In this document: positions 61,771 to 64,000 of the stretch, piece after piece
Layout: each line of letters begins with the position of its first letter
Numbering within the stretch: the first letter of the stretch is position 1
Assembly (NCBI GenBank): GCA_943789485.1
Contig: CALSUH010000015.1
Location: 17,275-81,274 of the forward strand
Source: an uncultured Pseudomonadales bacterium
GTDB taxonomy: Bacteria; Pseudomonadota; Gammaproteobacteria; Pseudomonadales; Pseudohongiellaceae
DNA: 64,000 nucleotides
Direction of reading: 5' to 3'
Notes under the pieces: generated by a model
Database searches by the model: none
Seen by the model: the letters and a program-made list of their open reading frames with translations, nothing else
What the model was told of the DNA's origin: nothing
Translations under genes and position numbers: made by a program

Positions 61771-64000
61771 GCGGGAAATACCTATTGGGGCATAAGAAGC
61801 TGATGAAACTCAGCACGAGGCTGAGTAAAGACTATTCGCAGACGGATACCGTTGACCTGAATCTATTTGTTACCCATTATTTCGCTAGCACCTCGCGATC
61901 GGACCTGAGTGATCGCGGCAATGACGCGATGTATGACAATCTGAGGCAGGCTTGGGTCTTTTATCAGCAGCGCGATACTCATTCGCCCAAAATCGAATTC
62001 CTGCACTTCGATTCCCGTGCACAGGGGAATGGCGAGGAGAAGCGTAAGAGAGAGGGTCAGCGCCAGCGCAGCGGAACGCGTATTCTCGTGTTGCAGACCG
62101 ACATGCCTTTCTTGGTTGATTCGATTCGGCAGGCACTGACGCGCTGTTCTGTAATCATTAAACACATCAACAACTCCGTTCTCTACAGCGAGCGAAATGC
62201 GCAAGGTTTTAAAGGGGCAGGTAAGTTATCAACAATTCCGCTCAGCGTGACAGAAGGCTCGACCAGAGAGGCGTTGATCTGTCTCGATTGTATTCGACTC
62301 ACAGCTGCGCAGAGCAAGCTCGCCGAAAAGGAGATTCGCGAAACTTTAAAGCACGTTGCGCTAGCCGTTAAAGACTACCCGGCCATGTGCAAGCAACTGG
62401 CGGGTGTTAGAGACGCCCTCGAGAAGAATGCGGCAACGGTACCAGCCTCTAAGGCCAGTCATGCCGAATCGATTGAGTTTATCTCTTGGATGTTGGATGA
62501 CCACTTCACCTTTCTGGGTTACGAGAAATATTGTATCAATCGCAAGGGGCGTACCCCGGCCATAGAGTTGCAGGAAAATTCTCCTCTAGGTGTTTCCAGG
62601 CTTAAGAAGGGCATTAAGCCGAAGATTAAGTTGTCTGATTTGTCCATGGGCGCGCGTGATCTAATTCTGAAGAAGAAGGTCTGTGATTTTGCGAAGTCAG
62701 GAATTCGTTCGAAGGTGCATCGGCCAGCTTACTGTGACTATGTGCTGATAAAGGAGTTCGATAGTGATGGCGAGGTTTTAGTCGAGCATCGATTCTCAGG
62801 GCTCTATACGTCGTCTGTGTATTTTCAAGAGGCATCAGATATCCCTTTACTGCGGCGTAAGGTGAACGCTGTGCTGGAGCAGTCTGGCTTTGCGAAAAAT
62901 GGACATAACATCAAAGATTTACTGCAGCTAATTAATGTTTTTCCTCGCGATGAATTGTTTCAAATTAGCAAGAGTCAGCTGCTGCACACGACAACTGAGA
63001 TTGCTCGAATTCAGGATTTGCGCACGAGTCGCTTGTTCATCCGACGCGATCTCTACGGCAATTTCTTTTCTTGTCTTGTGTATGTTCCCAAAGACACATT
63101 TGCGACAAAGGTGCGACTCACAATCCAAAACCTTCTGCAAGAGAGGCTGCAGGGAGAAGAGGTAGAGTTTACGACCCATTCCTCAGATTCGGTCTTTACC
63201 CGAATCCATCTCACCTACCGTGTGCCTCGTATAGAACAGGTGAGCTATGACGCGGGGGAAATCGAAGCGGAGATGATAAGCCTCATCAAGCCATGGGAAG
63301 AACACCTCTGGACGGCGCTAACAGACCAACATTCCGATGTTGTGGCTAGCAAACTCCATGCAGAATATGTTGACTGTTTTTCTCAGGCCTACAAAGAATC
63401 TTACGCTGCCACGACTGCAGTAGCCGATATTTTAGATATTGAACAAGTTGTCGCGACGAAACAGCTGGTGGTGAATCTATCGACCTGCCATTTGGAAGGG
63501 CAGGCCGAATTTAGTTTTAAGATATTCAGTTATGACGAGCAGCTGCACCTGTCTAATGTCGATCCTATCCTAGAAAATTTGGGACTCAATATTATTAGCG
63601 AGAAGACTTTTAAGTTGCAGCTGAACTGTGATGATCGAGTTTGGCTGCATGACTTTTCCGTATACCGTGCTAAGAAATTGGTGCGCTTCACGCCAAGCGC
63701 GAAGCAGGTCTTTGAGGAGGCGTTTCTTGCTATTTTCAATGGTCAGGTCGATGACGATAGCTTTAATGAGTTAGTTACCACAGCGGAAATTAACTGGCGT
63801 GATGCGGCCTTACTGCGTGCGTATGCGTCTTATTTAAAACAGATTCAGTTTGGTTATAGCGTGGCGCATATTGCTGAGACCTTGTCTAATAATCGAGCAA
63901 TCTGCCGTCTGCTTATTGTCTATTTTGCTAAATTGTTTGATCCCTGCCTTAGCGAGAGCGAGCGAAGGAAAGCGAAAGCGGCTAGGGGAAAACTGATCGC
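61767..64000 (+). CDS. gdhB: NAD-specific glutamate dehydrogenase, N-terminal part (partial)
   Basis: This is the 5' part of a GDH-180-type glutamate dehydrogenase (Bac_GDH family), a very large enzyme of about 1600 residues that deaminates glutamate to 2-oxoglutarate. The frame from ATG 61767 (SD GAGGAAA at 61754-61760) stays open to the window end, about 744 codons. Family features are TRILVLQTDMPFLVDSIRQA, VKDYPAMCKQL, SIEFISWMLDDHFTFLGYEK, TTEIARIQDLRTSRLFIRRD and QFGYSVAHIAETLSNN. It has ACT-like N-terminal regulatory repeats in relatives. The catalytic domain is outside the window. Confidence 0.93.
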   Translation, partial: MSGKYLLGHKKLMKLSTRLSKDYSQTDTVDLNLFVTHYFASTSRSDLSDRGNDAMYDNLRQAWVFYQQRDTHSPKIEFLHFDSRAQGNGEEKRKREGQRQRSGTRILVLQTDMPFLVDSIRQALTRCSVIIKHINNSVLYSERNAQGFKGAGKLSTIPLSVTEGSTREALICLDCIRLTAAQSKLAEKEIRETLKHVALAVKDYPAMCKQLAGVRDALEKNAATVPASKASHAESIEFISWMLDDHFTFLGYEKYCINRKGRTPAIELQENSPLGVSRLKKGIKPKIKLSDLSMGARDLILKKKVCDFAKSGIRSKVHRPAYCDYVLIKEFDSDGEVLVEHRFSGLYTSSVYFQEASDIPLLRRKVNAVLEQSGFAKNGHNIKDLLQLINVFPRDELFQISKSQLLHTTTEIARIQDLRTSRLFIRRDLYGNFFSCLVYVPKDTFATKVRLTIQNLLQERLQGEEVEFTTHSSDSVFTRIHLTYRVPRIEQVSYDAGEIEAEMISLIKPWEEHLWTALTDQHSDVVASKLHAEYVDCFSQAYKESYAATTAVADILDIEQVVATKQLVVNLSTCHLEGQAEFSFKIFSYDEQLHLSNVDPILENLGLNIISEKTFKLQLNCDDRVWLHDFSVYRAKKLVRFTPSAKQVFEEAFLAIFNGQVDDDSFNELVTTAEINWRDAALLRAYASYLKQIQFGYSVAHIAETLSNNRAICRLLIVYFAKLFDPCLSESERRKAKAARGKLI

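Noticed and set aside
1..64000. CRISPR arrays, tRNA and rRNA genes
   Set aside because: I looked for regular repeat-spacer patterns and tRNA-like cloverleaf ends in the gaps and saw none; a tRNAscan run would be decisive.

Overview
The window is a chromosome segment of a gammaproteobacterium. The gene order aroC, leuC, leuD, asd, fimV, truA, (island), trpF, trpB, trpA, accD, folC, dedD, cvpA, purF follows the Pseudomonas-like arrangement, and a complete nuoG-N tail, gpsA, sixA, prmB, folE and a GDH-180-type glutamate dehydrogenase fit the same class. I cannot name the genus; a marine, Cellvibrionales-like or OMG-type lineage is a guess.

Layout. 1-7863: the 3' end of nuoG, then nuoH to nuoN (respiratory complex I). 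7901-9060: an orphan RnfG-like FMN-binding protein, then the wreck of a SAM methyltransferase. 9111-12758: gpsA, a DUF4389 membrane protein with a Lys/Ala tail, sixA, a DUF4892/OmpA-like envelope protein and folE (reverse). 12990-22064: prmB, aroC, leuC, leuD, asd, fimV, truA; leuB is not in its usual place before asd.

22065-41004 is an accessory island wedged between truA and trpF. It has a divergent Ser/Thr kinase with a cNMP-binding domain. Reading the other way is a run of nine or ten genes: an FAD/cNMP/cNMP/ferredoxin fusion, a diheme cytochrome b-like membrane protein, an FHA-TM-decaheme cytochrome c fusion, a tandem GlcG/HbpS-like protein, an outer-membrane barrel, a decaheme cytochrome with an LVIVD propeller (split by a frameshift), a pentaheme cytochrome, a tail-anchored double-FHA protein and a PP2C phosphatase. 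A decayed copy of the truA 3' end lies at its far side, just before trpF, and marks the insertion. I read the island as a kinase/phosphatase/FHA-regulated electron conduit from a cytoplasmic flavo-iron-sulfur protein through the inner membrane to about 25 c-type hemes and the outer membrane. This is the most novel content of the window; substrate and direction of electron flow are unknown.

41092-48803: trpF, trpB, trpA, accD, folC, dedD, cvpA, purF. 48887-52974: a MoxR-DUF58-transglutaminase (TgpA-like) module. 53087-53545: a Tat-exported SnoaL/LEH-like protein (reverse). 53998-61509 (reverse): a second MoxR module, moxR-DUF58-DUF4381-batA-batB/C-batD followed by a YciH/SUI1 protein; its moxR carries a one-base frameshift near the end. 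61767-64000: the 5' part of an NAD-dependent glutamate dehydrogenase that runs out of the window. No tRNA, rRNA, CRISPR array, integrase or transposase was recognised.
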